Below are positions 1-7,275 of a DNA stretch of 46,004 bases, piece by piece. Both the position numbers and the translations under genes were made by a program. Source of the stretch: an uncultured Candidatus Peregrinibacteria bacterium (GTDB lineage: Bacteria > Patescibacteriota > Gracilibacteria > Peribacterales > Peribacteraceae); NCBI GenBank assembly GCA_937863435.1, contig CALMES010000118.1:1-46004 (forward strand). Direction: 5' to 3'. Each line of letters starts with the position of its first letter. Position 1 is the stretch's first letter. The notes below the pieces were generated by a model. The model worked only from the letters and a program-made list of their open reading frames with translations. It did not search any database and had not been told where the DNA came from.

Positions 1-303
1 GTTAATGAAATTATTGACGAATACGCCGTAATTGATCGTCGGCGTGCCAGCAATTTTGGCTTCACCAATGGTTTTATAGTCATTGCCAGACAGGTCTATA
101 AAAAGATTCGAGAAATCAACTTTGCCCACAATCAGTCCGATAGGCGGGAGAATGATATCGTTCACAAGAGATTGTACGATGCTGTTGAACGCCGCGCCGA
201 TCATGACACCAATCGCCAGATCAATCACATTGCCGCGCGCGGCGAATGTTTTGAATTCCTGGAACAGGCTGAAGCTTTTATCTTTGACGTCGTGGATTCT
301 CAT
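1..303 (-). CDS. mscL: Large-conductance mechanosensitive channel MscL, N-terminal part (runs off the left edge)
   Basis: The minus strand translates from an ATG at 303-301 into 101 residues before the window ends. The protein begins [18 protein letters not shown], and the next residues contain the MscL hallmark [20 protein letters not shown] followed by a stretch ending [13 protein letters not shown], which is the first transmembrane helix and the start of the periplasmic loop. The family is a pentameric pore that opens under membrane tension and releases solutes on hypo-osmotic shock. The C-terminal helix lies outside the window. A TATACT box ends eight bases before the ATG, so the mRNA is probably leaderless. 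The gene is divergent from map. Identification is confident from the N-terminal signature; completeness cannot be judged. Confidence 0.93.
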   Translation of the reverse strand, partial: MRIHDVKDKSFSLFQEFKTFAARGNVIDLAIGVMIGAAFNSIVQSLVNDIILPPIGLIVGKVDFSNLFIDLSGNDYKTIGEAKIAGTPTINYGVFVNNFIN

Positions 304-311
304 AGGTCGGA

Positions 312-339
312 AGTATAGGGAAAACTCTGTGGCCGACAA
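312..339 (-). promoter_or_regulatory. Predicted mscL promoter, leaderless type
   Basis: Read on the minus strand there is TTGTCG (339-334), a 16-base spacer and TATACT (317-312). The -10 box ends eight bases before the mscL ATG, so transcription would start within a base or two of the start codon. Confidence 0.5.
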
Positions 340-650
340 AGAGCAATCATCAAAAATCTACTTCAGGAGCGGCTTTTCTGGTCGCCCCTTATCCCAACCA
401 CTCTGATCGCTCAAGCGAGGAGAGGGAGCTTTGGTTATTGGTGGATTGGTATTTTCTGTGATTTGCATCTTGTTTCTTGGAATTTTGTGTCGGATTCGGT
501 TCTTTGATCTTGCTATTTCCTCTCCCGTGTAATCAAAACTTCATTCCCATGACGTGGCATCCCGGCTACGGGCATCATGCACTTTCCATAATGCGTCGTT
601 CTTGATTCATCATTCGTTTTCGTTCTTATATTTCCTCTACCAGCTGCGAC
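340..650. other. Intergenic region between divergent mscL and map
   Basis: No convincing coding frame is seen on either strand. The only structure noticed is a small CCCG-GCTA-CGGG hairpin near 572. The stretch is otherwise AT-rich and pyrimidine-rich and seems only to separate two divergent promoters. Confidence 0.4.
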
Positions 651-659
651 TGGTATGAT
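651..659 (+). promoter_or_regulatory. Extended -10 box of map, leaderless type
   Basis: TGG-TATGAT occupies 651-659 and is followed by six bases and then the map ATG at 666, so the predicted +1 coincides with the start codon. No good -35 box is visible, which fits an extended -10 promoter. Confidence 0.5.
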
Positions 660-665
660 GCTGAT

Positions 666-1421
666 ATGTCCGAAGCCTTTCAGATATTCAGCGTGCGCCA
701 AATCGAAGCGTTGCGCGATGGCGGAAAAATTCTCCAGGGATGCTTAAAGCATACGGCGTCACTCGTGCGTCCGGGCATCACGACACTTGAGCTGGATAAA
801 GCTGCCGAAACATTTATTCGCGATCACGGCGGCAGGCCGGCATTCAAGGGATATCACGGATTTCCAGGCACCCTGTGCATTTCGGTGAATGATGAAGTGG
901 TGCATGGCATTCCGGGTGATCGCGTGCTGCGCGAGAGCGACGTTGTTTCGCTCGATGGCGGCGTGATTTACGACAAGTTATATACCGATGCCTGTACGAC
1001 CGTTGTCGCGGGCAGACCAGAAGCCGGCGTGCAGGAATTTCTCGACACGGTGTCATTCACGCTTGAGGATGTTATACGGGATGTTGTCAAAAGCGGCGTG
1101 CATATCGGCACTATTTCCTCCTTCATTCAAACGCATATCGAAAAAGCCGGCTACTGCATCATCAAACAACTCACCGGTCATGGTCTTGGCAGCACGCTGC
1201 ATCAGTTTCCCGATGTTCCAAACTGGGGAGAGGAAGAGAGCGGGCCTATCCTGCCTGTTAACACCATGATCGCAATCGAGCCGATTGCAAGCATGGGCCG
1301 CCGCTCCGATATTTCCACCGACAGCGACGGTTGGACCATCCGCACCAAAGACGGGACAACCGCCTGTCACTTCGAGCATTCCGTGCTCATTACCGATGGA
1401 GGATGCGAGATTATTGCGTAA
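666..1421 (+). CDS. map: Methionine aminopeptidase, type I
   Basis: The 251-residue product removes the initiator methionine from nascent proteins and is a dinuclear-metal enzyme. All five metal ligands are visible: D97 (in VVSLDGG), D108 (YTDAC), H172 (LTGHGLG), E205 (IAIEPIAS) and E237 (HFEHSVL). The substrate-binding His is H80 (NDEVVHGIPG). Length is that of a minimal type I enzyme without the N-terminal zinc-finger extension. It heads the ribosomal protein block, its usual place next to infA in many bacteria, although secY and adk, which often precede it, are absent here. The ATG at 666 is chosen because it begins the family homology and lies at the expected +1 of an extended -10 box. 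There is no Shine-Dalgarno. Confidence 0.96.
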   Translation: MSEAFQIFSVRQIEALRDGGKILQGCLKHTASLVRPGITTLELDKAAETFIRDHGGRPAFKGYHGFPGTLCISVNDEVVHGIPGDRVLRESDVVSLDGGVIYDKLYTDACTTVVAGRPEAGVQEFLDTVSFTLEDVIRDVVKSGVHIGTISSFIQTHIEKAGYCIIKQLTGHGLGSTLHQFPDVPNWGEEESGPILPVNTMIAIEPIASMGRRSDISTDSDGWTIRTKDGTTACHFEHSVLITDGGCEIIA

Positions 1422-1692
1422 ATCAATAATCAATCTCAAATTGACAAGAAAAAATGAAAGATGGATTGCAGATTTTCATTCTCTGGTTCAAACGCGACAT
1501 CAGCTTCTCATTCTTCGCCCATGAGGAGGGTTTTTTTGAGTGTTAGGCTTGATTGTCACAATTTTAAAAATGAAATAAATTTATAAAAATGCAAGACAAA
1601 TATTCTTACTTTCTGTGTTTTCTGCATCCTGAGCCTTGCGCCATGTCAAATCCGTCTGTAGGATCTCTCGGCTTTTGTCATGTATATTCCTT

Positions 1693-1995
1693 GTGTCTAA
1701 AGACGTAATTGAACTCATCGGCGTCGTAGAAGAGAGTTACCCAAATACGACGTTCCGCGTTCGTATCACGTCGCTGGAAGCAAAGGGTCATGAGTTGCTT
1801 TGCCATCTTGCCGGACGCATGCGCGTCAACAAGGTGCGTATTCTCCCCGGAGACAACGTCAAGATTGAAATGACACCGTACGACTTGAAAAAAGGACGTA
1901 TCGTCTACCGCTTCCGTTCGGATGATCCGGCCGGCCGCGCACCCGCATCCGCTCCGATTCATCCGTCTTCTCCGCCTTCTACTCTCGCTGCGTAA
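1693..1995 (+). CDS. infA: Translation initiation factor IF-1 with C-terminal extension
   Basis: Starting at a GTG at 1693 gives (V/M)[14 protein letters not shown]..., which aligns with the start of IF-1; the open frame continues upstream to 1636, but those residues do not resemble IF-1. The S1-type OB fold runs to about residue 73 ([26 protein letters not shown]). IF-1 occupies the ribosomal A site and helps IF-2 and IF-3 form the initiation complex. The usual length is about 72 residues; here about 25 extra Pro/Ser/Ala residues follow ([10 protein letters not shown]...STLAA). There is no Shine-Dalgarno, and the preceding bases are TATATTCCTT. A weak hairpin and T-run near 1508-1537 may end the map transcript. 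rpmJ begins seven bases after the stop. Confidence 0.93.
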   Translation: MSKDVIELIGVVEESYPNTTFRVRITSLEAKGHELLCHLAGRMRVNKVRILPGDNVKIEMTPYDLKKGRIVYRFRSDDPAGRAPASAPIHPSSPPSTLAA

Positions 1996-2002
1996 TTCTC
2001 TT

Positions 2003-2116
2003 ATGAAAGTCCGTCCCTCCCTCTCCCGTCGCTGTAAAGACTGTCGCATTATCGTGCGTAAGCGCGTGCGCCGGGTTGTATGCAAGAACCCTCGCCATAA
2101 GCAGAGACAGGGTTAA
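2003..2116 (+). CDS. rpmJ: 50S ribosomal protein L36 (bL36), zinc-binding type
   Basis: The 37-residue product starts [14 protein letters not shown] and ends NPRHKQRQG, the unmistakable L36 ends. The zinc ribbon residues C11, C14, C27 and H32 are all present, so this is the zinc-containing form rather than the Cys-less paralogue. The protein sits in the large subunit near the peptidyl-transferase region. The ATG at 2003 is seven bases after the infA stop and is preceded by TTCTCTT rather than a Shine-Dalgarno, suggesting coupling to infA translation. Confidence 0.96.
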   Translation: MKVRPSLSRRCKDCRIIVRKRVRRVVCKNPRHKQRQG

Positions 2117-2261
2117 GAAATATAAAATTGAGAATGTAAAATATAAAATTACTGTTAAGAATCACTCTCCATAACGTTCGGTCATCTCATCATTAAAACT
2201 CTTGCATCTCATAGTAAAGCCTCAGTCCTGAATTCTCCATTCTAAATTCTACATTCTCTCT
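2117..2261. repeat. AT-rich intergenic spacer with ATTCTACATTCT-type repeats
   Basis: The 145-base gap inside the ribosomal operon holds AAAATATAAAATTGAGAATG-like text near its left end and ATTCTCCATTCTAAATTC plus TACATTCTC just before rpsM. The same short words, in both orientations, recur at 3132-3268, 24190-24400 and 28600-28620. No gene or terminator is seen. Confidence 0.5.
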
Positions 2262-2642
2262 ATGGTTCGTATCGCAGGTGTCGTTCTCCCGGGAAACAAG
2301 CGCGTCGAAGTTGCGCTCACCGCCATCAAAGGCATTGGCCGTCCTTCGGCACGTCGTATGCTGACAGACGCGAAGATTGATTTTGACACCAAGGCTGACA
2401 AGCTGACTGAAACGCAAGAAGGACTTCTGCGTTCCATGGTTGAAAAAATGGTGACAGAAGGGGATCTCGTGCGCAAAGTATCGCTCGATGTTAAGCGTTT
2501 GCAGGATATCGGTACATGGAGAGGCTATCGTCACAAGAAAAAACTTCCGGTTCGTGGCCAGACTTCCCGCCGCAATGCCCGCACGAAGAGAGGCAAGAGA
2601 AAGACAGGTCTCTCCGGTCGCGTTACTCTTACCAAGACGTAA
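2262..2642 (+). CDS. rpsM: 30S ribosomal protein S13 (uS13)
   Basis: The 126-residue product begins VRIAGVVLPGNKRVEVALTAIKGIGR, the S13 N-terminal signature with its helix-two turns-helix GIG motif, and ends in the basic tail RGQTSRRNARTKRGKRKTG that reaches towards the P-site tRNA. Length is normal (family about 118-125). S13 sits in the head of the small subunit and forms intersubunit bridges. The ATG at 2262 is preceded by CATTCTCTCT with no Shine-Dalgarno. rpsK follows after 12 bases. Confidence 0.97.
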   Translation: MVRIAGVVLPGNKRVEVALTAIKGIGRPSARRMLTDAKIDFDTKADKLTETQEGLLRSMVEKMVTEGDLVRKVSLDVKRLQDIGTWRGYRHKKKLPVRGQTSRRNARTKRGKRKTGLSGRVTLTKT

Positions 2643-2654
2643 ACCCCCCACTCT

Positions 2655-3131
2655 ATGGCTGAAAAAGCTCCATCCAAGGCTGCATCCATTCTCGCTGCTC
2701 TCGAAGCAGGCCCGGACGTATCTGCAGAAGCAACCAAAAAAGATACATCACCAGCCGCTCGTCGCAAAAAGAAAACCAAGCGCACTGTCACCAAGGCGCG
2801 TGCTTGTATCGCAGCCGGCGAAAACAACACGATTGTCACGATCACCGATCCGTCCGGACAGGTTCTCGGTTGGGCCAGTGCCGGTTCCTCCGGCTTCAAA
2901 GGCAGCCGCAAGGCTACTCCTTACGCAGCCAAAGTTGCCGCTGAAAAGGCGATGGGCGCAGTTCTTTCCTACGGTATCCAGACTCTTACAGTCGAAATCA
3001 AAGGAATCGGTCCAGGTCGCGAACAGGCAATCCGCGGATTGCAGGCTGCCGGAGTCGCATTCGATGCCATTATCGATACCACTCCTATCGCACATGGCGG
3101 ATGCCGCCCTCCAAAGCCACGCCGTGTGTAA
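2655..3131 (+). CDS. rpsK: 30S ribosomal protein S11 (uS11) with N-terminal extension
   Basis: The 158-residue product carries the S11 core from about residue 42 ([24 protein letters not shown]) to the end ([14 protein letters not shown]), including the [16 protein letters not shown] segment that contacts 16S rRNA at the platform. The first 40 residues (Ala, Lys, Ser-rich, ending AARRKKK) have no counterpart in the 129-residue E. coli protein and look disordered. The ATG at 2655 is the first available start after rpsM and is preceded by CCCCACTCT, not a Shine-Dalgarno. A later ATG that would remove the extension is not available in a suitable position, so the extension is probably real. Confidence 0.95.
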   Translation: MAEKAPSKAASILAALEAGPDVSAEATKKDTSPAARRKKKTKRTVTKARACIAAGENNTIVTITDPSGQVLGWASAGSSGFKGSRKATPYAAKVAAEKAMGAVLSYGIQTLTVEIKGIGPGREQAIRGLQAAGVAFDAIIDTTPIAHGGCRPPKPRRV

Positions 3132-3268
3132 AAGAATGCACAATGGACAATTGACAATGTACAATGTCCTCGCATTTCACTCCTCATGAATCTTTCCCTT
3201 CTTACTCTCAGATTTTCCTCACCACAGCTTACAATTGTACATTGTACATTTTCAATTCTACATTCCTT
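3132..3268. repeat. Inverted AT-rich repeats between rpsK and rpsD
   Basis: GACAATTGACAATGTACAAT begins near 3144 and its near reverse complement, ACAATTGTACATTGTACATT, begins near 3230, about 65 bases apart. These could pair in RNA or form a cruciform. The same words occur at 24190-24400. The region lies inside the ribosomal operon, with no T-run, so it is unlikely to be a simple terminator. Confidence 0.6.
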
Positions 3269-3895
3269 ATGAGATATACCGGTCCTAAAGCAAAGAAGTG
3301 CAGGCGAGTAGGCGTCAACCTATTCGGTTCTGACAAATATGACAAAATCATGCAGAAGAAGCCAGCCGCTCCCGGCAAGGCTCCCAATCTGAAAGGTGGT
3401 CGCGGAAGCAAGTTGTCTGAATACGGACGTCAGCTCATGGAGAAGCAGAAAGTCTGTTTGGTCTACGGCGTGCACGATCGTCAGCTCTCTCGCATGTACG
3501 GTGAGGCAACCAAGCGCGTCGGTGCAACAGATACACTCATCAAAGCCTCTCTCGAAAGTCGTTTGGACAGCGCCCTCTTCCGTGCCGGCTTTGCCAACAC
3601 GCGTATACAGGCTCGTCAGTTCATCTCGCACGGTCTGTTCACGGTCAACGGTCAGCGCGTCACGATCGCTTCGTACCAGGTCAAGCCTGGTGACAAAGTG
3701 GCAGTCCGCACACAGACAAAAGGATCATCCGTCTTTACCGGTATTCTTGAGGCACACCAGCGTTACAGTGCTCCAGATTGGCTTAAAGTAGATACAAACG
3801 CTTTGAGCTTCGAAGTCATGGCTCTTCCATCCGAAGAGAAACACTTTGAACAGGCAATCGACATGCGCAAGGTGATCGGATTCTACTCACGTTAA
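3269..3895 (+). CDS. rpsD: 30S ribosomal protein S4 (uS4)
   Basis: The 208-residue product starts MRYTGPKAKKCRRVGVNLFG. The open frame extends upstream to 3164, but those residues are encoded by the dispersed AT-rich repeat and do not resemble S4, so the ATG at 3269 is chosen. The S4 RNA-binding domain is seen around residues 95-160 (ESRLDSALFRAGFANTRIQARQFISHGLFTVNGQRV). S4 binds 16S rRNA first in assembly of the 30S body. The position between rpsK and rpoA is the standard alpha-operon order. In E. coli S4 represses this operon; no matching leader was recognised here. Confidence 0.97.
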   Translation: MRYTGPKAKKCRRVGVNLFGSDKYDKIMQKKPAAPGKAPNLKGGRGSKLSEYGRQLMEKQKVCLVYGVHDRQLSRMYGEATKRVGATDTLIKASLESRLDSALFRAGFANTRIQARQFISHGLFTVNGQRVTIASYQVKPGDKVAVRTQTKGSSVFTGILEAHQRYSAPDWLKVDTNALSFEVMALPSEEKHFEQAIDMRKVIGFYSR

Positions 3896-3958
3896 ACACG
3901 CACATTTTTTACTTCGGATGCGCGGCATCCTCCTCCGTTTCTTTCCTTCTTCTCCCCC

Positions 3959-4939
3959 ATGCATATCATTCAGGAAGAAATAGGCCTGCCAAAGGTCACA
4001 CACACACTCGTTTCCAAGGGGAACGCCAACCACGCAATCTTTACCGTGGGCCCACTTCCTCCAGGTTACGGTATGACACTGGGAAATGCCTTGCGTCGCG
4101 GACTGCTGAGCAGCTTGCCGGGTGCCGCCATCGCCTCACTGCGTGTACACGGTGCCAGCCATGAATATGCCACGCTCAAAGGCGTGCGCGAATCCGTTCT
4201 GGATATCAGTCTCAACCTCAAGCAGGTGAAACTGCGCAAGCACCATAAAGAGGCTGAAGTCGTCACTCTGGAAGGCAAGGGGCCAAAAGTCCTGACTGCC
4301 GGAGACATTAAGGCCAGTTCCGATATTGAAATCCTGAATCCCGATTACGCAATTCTGCACCTGGAGAAAGGTGCATCCATCAAGCTCGACCTCACAGTCG
4401 AGAAGGGAGTTGGCTTCCAGCAGGCCAGCGAGCGCAACAAGCGTCAGAATGAACCCGGACTCATTCATATCGACACAGTGTTTAACCCGGTCGAAAAAGT
4501 ACGTTTCGATGTTGAATCCGCCCGCGTCGGTCAGCGTACGAACCTCGAGAAGCTTTCGATCGAAGTCGTGACAAACGGCTCACTCTCTGCAGACGAGGCA
4601 GTACGTTTTGCCAGCCAGCTTCTTTCTAACTACTTCAGCTTCTTTTCTCTGGATCAGGAAACAGTGGAGAAGGAATTCATGGCCGACTTCACACGTACCA
4701 GCCAGGTTGCTCCGGAGGCTGAGCGCTCGGTCACCAAGGAAAGTTACACTCCTATCGAAATTCTCAACCTGTCCCCTCGTACACTCAACTCGCTCATTAA
4801 TGCCGGCGTTGGTTCCATTGAGCAGTTGGTCAAATGTTCACCTGCCACGCTCAGCAATTTCCGCGGTTTTGGTACAAAGGCATTGGACGAAGTTCGGCAG
4901 ACCCTTGCCACTCGTAACTTAACTCTCACTGAAGATTGA
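3959..4939 (+). CDS. rpoA: DNA-directed RNA polymerase subunit alpha
   Basis: The 326-residue product has the dimerising N-terminal domain (GNALRRGLLSSLPGAAIASLRVHG around residues 42-66; FNPVEKVRFDVESARVGQRTNLEKLSIEVVTNGS around 175-210) and, after a linker, the C-terminal helix-hairpin-helix domain (IEILNLSPRTLNSLINAGVGSIEQLVKCSPATLSNFRGFGTKALDEVRQTL, about 265-318). The latter binds UP elements and activators. Alpha nucleates RNA polymerase assembly. Length is close to the family norm of 310-330. The start at 3959 is preceded by CTTCTTCTCCCCC, again pyrimidines rather than a Shine-Dalgarno. Confidence 0.97.
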   Translation: MHIIQEEIGLPKVTHTLVSKGNANHAIFTVGPLPPGYGMTLGNALRRGLLSSLPGAAIASLRVHGASHEYATLKGVRESVLDISLNLKQVKLRKHHKEAEVVTLEGKGPKVLTAGDIKASSDIEILNPDYAILHLEKGASIKLDLTVEKGVGFQQASERNKRQNEPGLIHIDTVFNPVEKVRFDVESARVGQRTNLEKLSIEVVTNGSLSADEAVRFASQLLSNYFSFFSLDQETVEKEFMADFTRTSQVAPEAERSVTKESYTPIEILNLSPRTLNSLINAGVGSIEQLVKCSPATLSNFRGFGTKALDEVRQTLATRNLTLTED

Positions 4940-4998
4940 TTTGTAGTAGACATTCCACCCCGACTTTCCTACACTAAGGCACCTTTTCTCTTCCGCTA

Positions 4999-5478
4999 AT
5001 GCGTCATCGTAACCATAGCCACCGGCTCTCCCAGAAACCTTCGCACGCCAAAATGATGCTGCGCAGCATGCTCACATCATTCCTGTTGCACGAACAGATC
5101 CGTACCACCAAGAAGCGTGCCACCGTTTTAAATCCGATGATCGATGAAATCATTACAATCGGTAAGACAGATCGCGCTGACACCGCCATTCGTCGCATCA
5201 ATGAAGTGGTCACCCATCCCAACGCATGTCGCAAGATCATGGAAGTCTTCGTCAAGCGTTACGAAGGCCGTAACTCCGGCTTCACTACCATGAAAGCCGC
5301 TGGTATGCGCGAAGGGGATGGCGCAGAACTTGTCGATCTCTCGCTCGTCGAAGGGAAGGAAGTCATTCTGCCGGAAGTCGTGAAGGCTGCCCCGGTGAAG
5401 AAGCCAAAAGCTCCGAAAGCGGAGAAGCCAAAGAAAGCAGCCAAGAAAACATCCGATACATCGGTCACCAATCAATAA
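4999..5478 (+). CDS. rplQ: 50S ribosomal protein L17 (bL17) with Lys/Ala-rich tail
   Basis: The 159-residue product begins MRHRNHSHRLSQKPSHAKMMLRSMLTSFLLHEQIRTTKKRA, the L17 signature, and the core ends near residue 120. The last 35-40 residues are a Lys/Ala/Pro repeat (APVKKPKAPKAEKPKKAAKK) absent from E. coli L17 (127 residues) but common as an extension in many phyla. L17 sits near the peptide exit tunnel of the large subunit. It follows rpoA after 59 bases, the usual order, and ends two bases before the rplM start. Confidence 0.96.
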   Translation: MRHRNHSHRLSQKPSHAKMMLRSMLTSFLLHEQIRTTKKRATVLNPMIDEIITIGKTDRADTAIRRINEVVTHPNACRKIMEVFVKRYEGRNSGFTTMKAAGMREGDGAELVDLSLVEGKEVILPEVVKAAPVKKPKAPKAEKPKKAAKKTSDTSVTNQ

Positions 5479-5480
5479 TC

Positions 5481-5906
5481 ATGAAAACCTCCTTTCCAAA
5501 ACCACCTGCTCAGTCCGCTTGGTACGTCGTAGACGCCAAAGATCAGGTACTCGGCCGTCTCTGTTCCCGTATTGCGACTGTTATGCGCGGCAAAGACAAG
5601 GCATCGTTTGTGCCTCATCTTATCTCCGGAGCACACGTGATTGTTCTCAATGCTGATAAAATCAAACTCTCTGGTGCCAAAATGGAACAGAAGAAGTACT
5701 ATCGCCACACCGGTTACTTCGGAGGGCTCAAGGAGACATCCGTCGAGCGCATGTTGGATGAAAAGCCGGAAAACGTTGTTCGCTTGGCGGTAAAAGGTAT
5801 GCTGCCAAAGAACCTGACACGCGAACACCTGCTCAAGCGTCTGCATATTTATACGGGCACTGAACACAAGCACACTGCCCAGAACCCTTTGCCTCTCCCT
5901 CTCTAA
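5481..5906 (+). CDS. rplM: 50S ribosomal protein L13 (uL13)
   Basis: The 141-residue product shows the L13 landmarks WYVVDAKDQVLGRLCSRIA near the N-terminus, HVIVLNADKIKLSGAKMEQKKYYRHTGYFGGLKE in the middle and MLPKNLTREHLLKRLHIYTGTEH near the end. Length is normal. L13 is an early-assembling large-subunit protein, and its partner rpsI follows after only six bases, the conserved rplM-rpsI pair. The ATG at 5481 is two bases after the rplQ stop with no Shine-Dalgarno, so translational coupling is likely. Confidence 0.97.
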   Translation: MKTSFPKPPAQSAWYVVDAKDQVLGRLCSRIATVMRGKDKASFVPHLISGAHVIVLNADKIKLSGAKMEQKKYYRHTGYFGGLKETSVERMLDEKPENVVRLAVKGMLPKNLTREHLLKRLHIYTGTEHKHTAQNPLPLPL

Positions 5907-5912
5907 ACTGTT

Positions 5913-6311
5913 ATGTCTACCCAGCGTCCCTATTTTTACGGCCTCGGCAAGCGCAAGAATGCCATTGCACGCGTGCGCATGTTTCAGGACGGCGAAGGAA
6001 AAGTAACAGTGAACGGCGGTACCATGAAGGCCTACTTCGTCGGTATCGGCATCGAAAACGCTCTCGCTCCTCTGGCCATTACAGATCAGATGAAGAAAGT
6101 CGATCTCGAGGTCTTTGTGGAAGGTGGCGGTAAAGTGGCTCAAAGCGACGCGATGCGCCTTGGCATTTCCCGCGCACTCGTTCTCATGGACCCTGCCTAC
6201 CGTGCCTCACTCAAGAGCGAAGGATTCCTCCGCCGCGACAGCCGCAAGAAAGAGCGCAAGAAGCCAGGTTTGCACGGAGCACGCCGCGCACCACAGTTTG
6301 CAAAGCGCTAA
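5913..6311 (+). CDS. rpsI: 30S ribosomal protein S9 (uS9)
   Basis: The 132-residue product has the S9 motifs YGLGKRKNAIARVR at the start and the basic tail ending RRDSRKKERKKPGLHGARRAPQFAKR. The final Lys-Arg of this tail contacts the P-site tRNA in the family. The GGGKVAQSDAMRLGISRALV segment is the conserved central helix. Length is normal. It is the last gene of the block. The following spacer contains inverted GACTC/GAGTC repeats that may end or stabilise the transcript. Confidence 0.97.
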   Translation: MSTQRPYFYGLGKRKNAIARVRMFQDGEGKVTVNGGTMKAYFVGIGIENALAPLAITDQMKKVDLEVFVEGGGKVAQSDAMRLGISRALVLMDPAYRASLKSEGFLRRDSRKKERKKPGLHGARRAPQFAKR

Positions 6312-6478
6312 AGAAAGGACTCAGACGAAACAGAGGACTCAGGAGACTCAGGCGATTTTTTGTGTTCTGCAATTCCTGTCTTTGGAATTTTTACATTCAA
6401 ATACATCAGATCATTCTGATGGATTTACTGTGTCATATCCTTTGCTTCGTCTGAGTCTTTTGAGTCCTCTGAGTCTTA
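6312..6478. repeat. Inverted GACTC/GAGTC repeat block after rpsI
   Basis: Near 6317-6352 the plus strand reads GGACTCAGACGAAACAGAGG followed by ACTCAGGAGACTCAGGCGA. Near 6448-6478 it reads CGTCTGAGTC, TTTTGAGTCC and TCTGAGTC, which is close to the reverse complement. The arms are about 100 bases apart. A T6 run at 6353-6358 follows the left arm. The block separates rpsI from a convergent minus-strand gene, so one function could be bidirectional transcription termination. Confidence 0.55.
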
Positions 6479-6835
6479 TCGAGCGAGGCTCATCTTCATG
6501 TAGTACAAGCTGGCGCCGCCGTCCGTATCGGCAATAAATTTGGCGTCCATGGAGGAAAGTTGCATGATGGTCTGGCACATCTTCATCATCATCTGAGGCG
6601 GAATGGAGACACCGGCACGCAGGCAGGTAATGCACAGTCCGGCAGCATCTTTGCTCTTTAAATAGGGCTCGCCGAGGCTTTTGACCGTATCGACCAGGCT
6701 GCGCTGTAAGTTGTGAATGTAGTCATCAATATGATGCTCCAGCTGATCAAACGGAAGATCGTAGACTTCCGGCAGCGCTTCAATAATGTCTAAGTCTTTG
6801 TGGATCGCGTGCGCGATGCAGGCCTCGATAGTCAT
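6476..6835 (-). CDS. Unrecognised 119-residue cytosolic protein
   Basis: I do not recognise this family. From the ATG at 6835 the product starts MTIEACIAHAIHKDLDIIEALPEVYDLPFDQLEHHIDDYIHNLQRSLVDTV. It appears soluble and helical, has two Cys in LCITCLRAG near the middle and a Met-rich segment PPQMMMKMCQTIM. There is no signal peptide or membrane helix. The frame stays open to 6883, but the later ATG gives a better balanced N-terminus. An extended -10 box TGT-TATACT lies at 6894-6886 on the minus strand and predicts a leader of about 44 bases. It is convergent with rpsI and stands alone. Confidence 0.6.
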   Translation of the reverse strand: MTIEACIAHAIHKDLDIIEALPEVYDLPFDQLEHHIDDYIHNLQRSLVDTVKSLGEPYLKSKDAAGLCITCLRAGVSIPPQMMMKMCQTIMQLSSMDAKFIADTDGGASLYYMKMSLAR

Positions 6836-6885
6836 GATGTATGTTGGTATGAATGTGTGTGAATGATTTTTTGACGAATCCAACC

Positions 6886-6894
6886 AGTATAACA
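6886..6894 (-). promoter_or_regulatory. Extended -10 box for the 6476-6835 gene
   Basis: On the minus strand TGT-TATACT reads from 6894 to 6886. The predicted start is near 6879, giving a leader of about 44 bases. The -35 is poor. Confidence 0.4.
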
Positions 6895-7275
6895 GAAAAT
6901 GAGTTTCTCTGCACAGAGAAATAGTTGCGTGATGGAGAGTTGATGGTGCAACGAAAGGTGTTAGCTTCTTAGGTTGTGGTTTCTTGGAGAAAATAGAATC
7001 TCCTGATATGGGCTTTTTTTATAAACCAATACATATCTAATAGGGAGCGGGATGCTTCCCGCGGCGGTCATAGAACAATAGGACTAATCATGCCCTTGCA
7101 ATGTTGTTGTGATCGAACACCGCGGGACCCAAAGGGTCTCCTTTGGAGCAGGGACGCTCGCTGCTGAGATTGTAAGATTTTTTTTATTCAGTGCCGGGCC
7201 GAGAAACGGTGCTCCCTTATTCTTTGTGATAGTAAAGAAATTGATTTTGGTAGCTGGTAATTGGGATTTGGTAGT
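6895..7275. other. Intergenic region with a cluster of GC-rich hairpins
   Basis: No coding frame is convincing. Between 7047 and 7165 there are GCGGGA-TGCT-TCCCGC (7047-7062), CCAAAGG-GTCT-CCTTTGG (7129-7146, perfect 7 bp), AGCAG/CTGCT (7147-7165), and a long-range CCCGCGG (7058-7064) with CCGCGGG (7120-7126). A T8 run follows near 7177-7184. At 7245-7274 the text TTTTGGTAGCTGGTAATTGG is a copy of a dispersed repeat also found at 12582-12632 and 40437-40463. The cluster may be a structured RNA or a degenerate repeat element. Confidence 0.45.

Noticed and set aside
5472..6143. A 223-codon open frame on the minus strand across rplM and rpsI
   Set aside because: It is antisense to two certain ribosomal genes and its translation resembles no protein; it is a by-product of their codon use.
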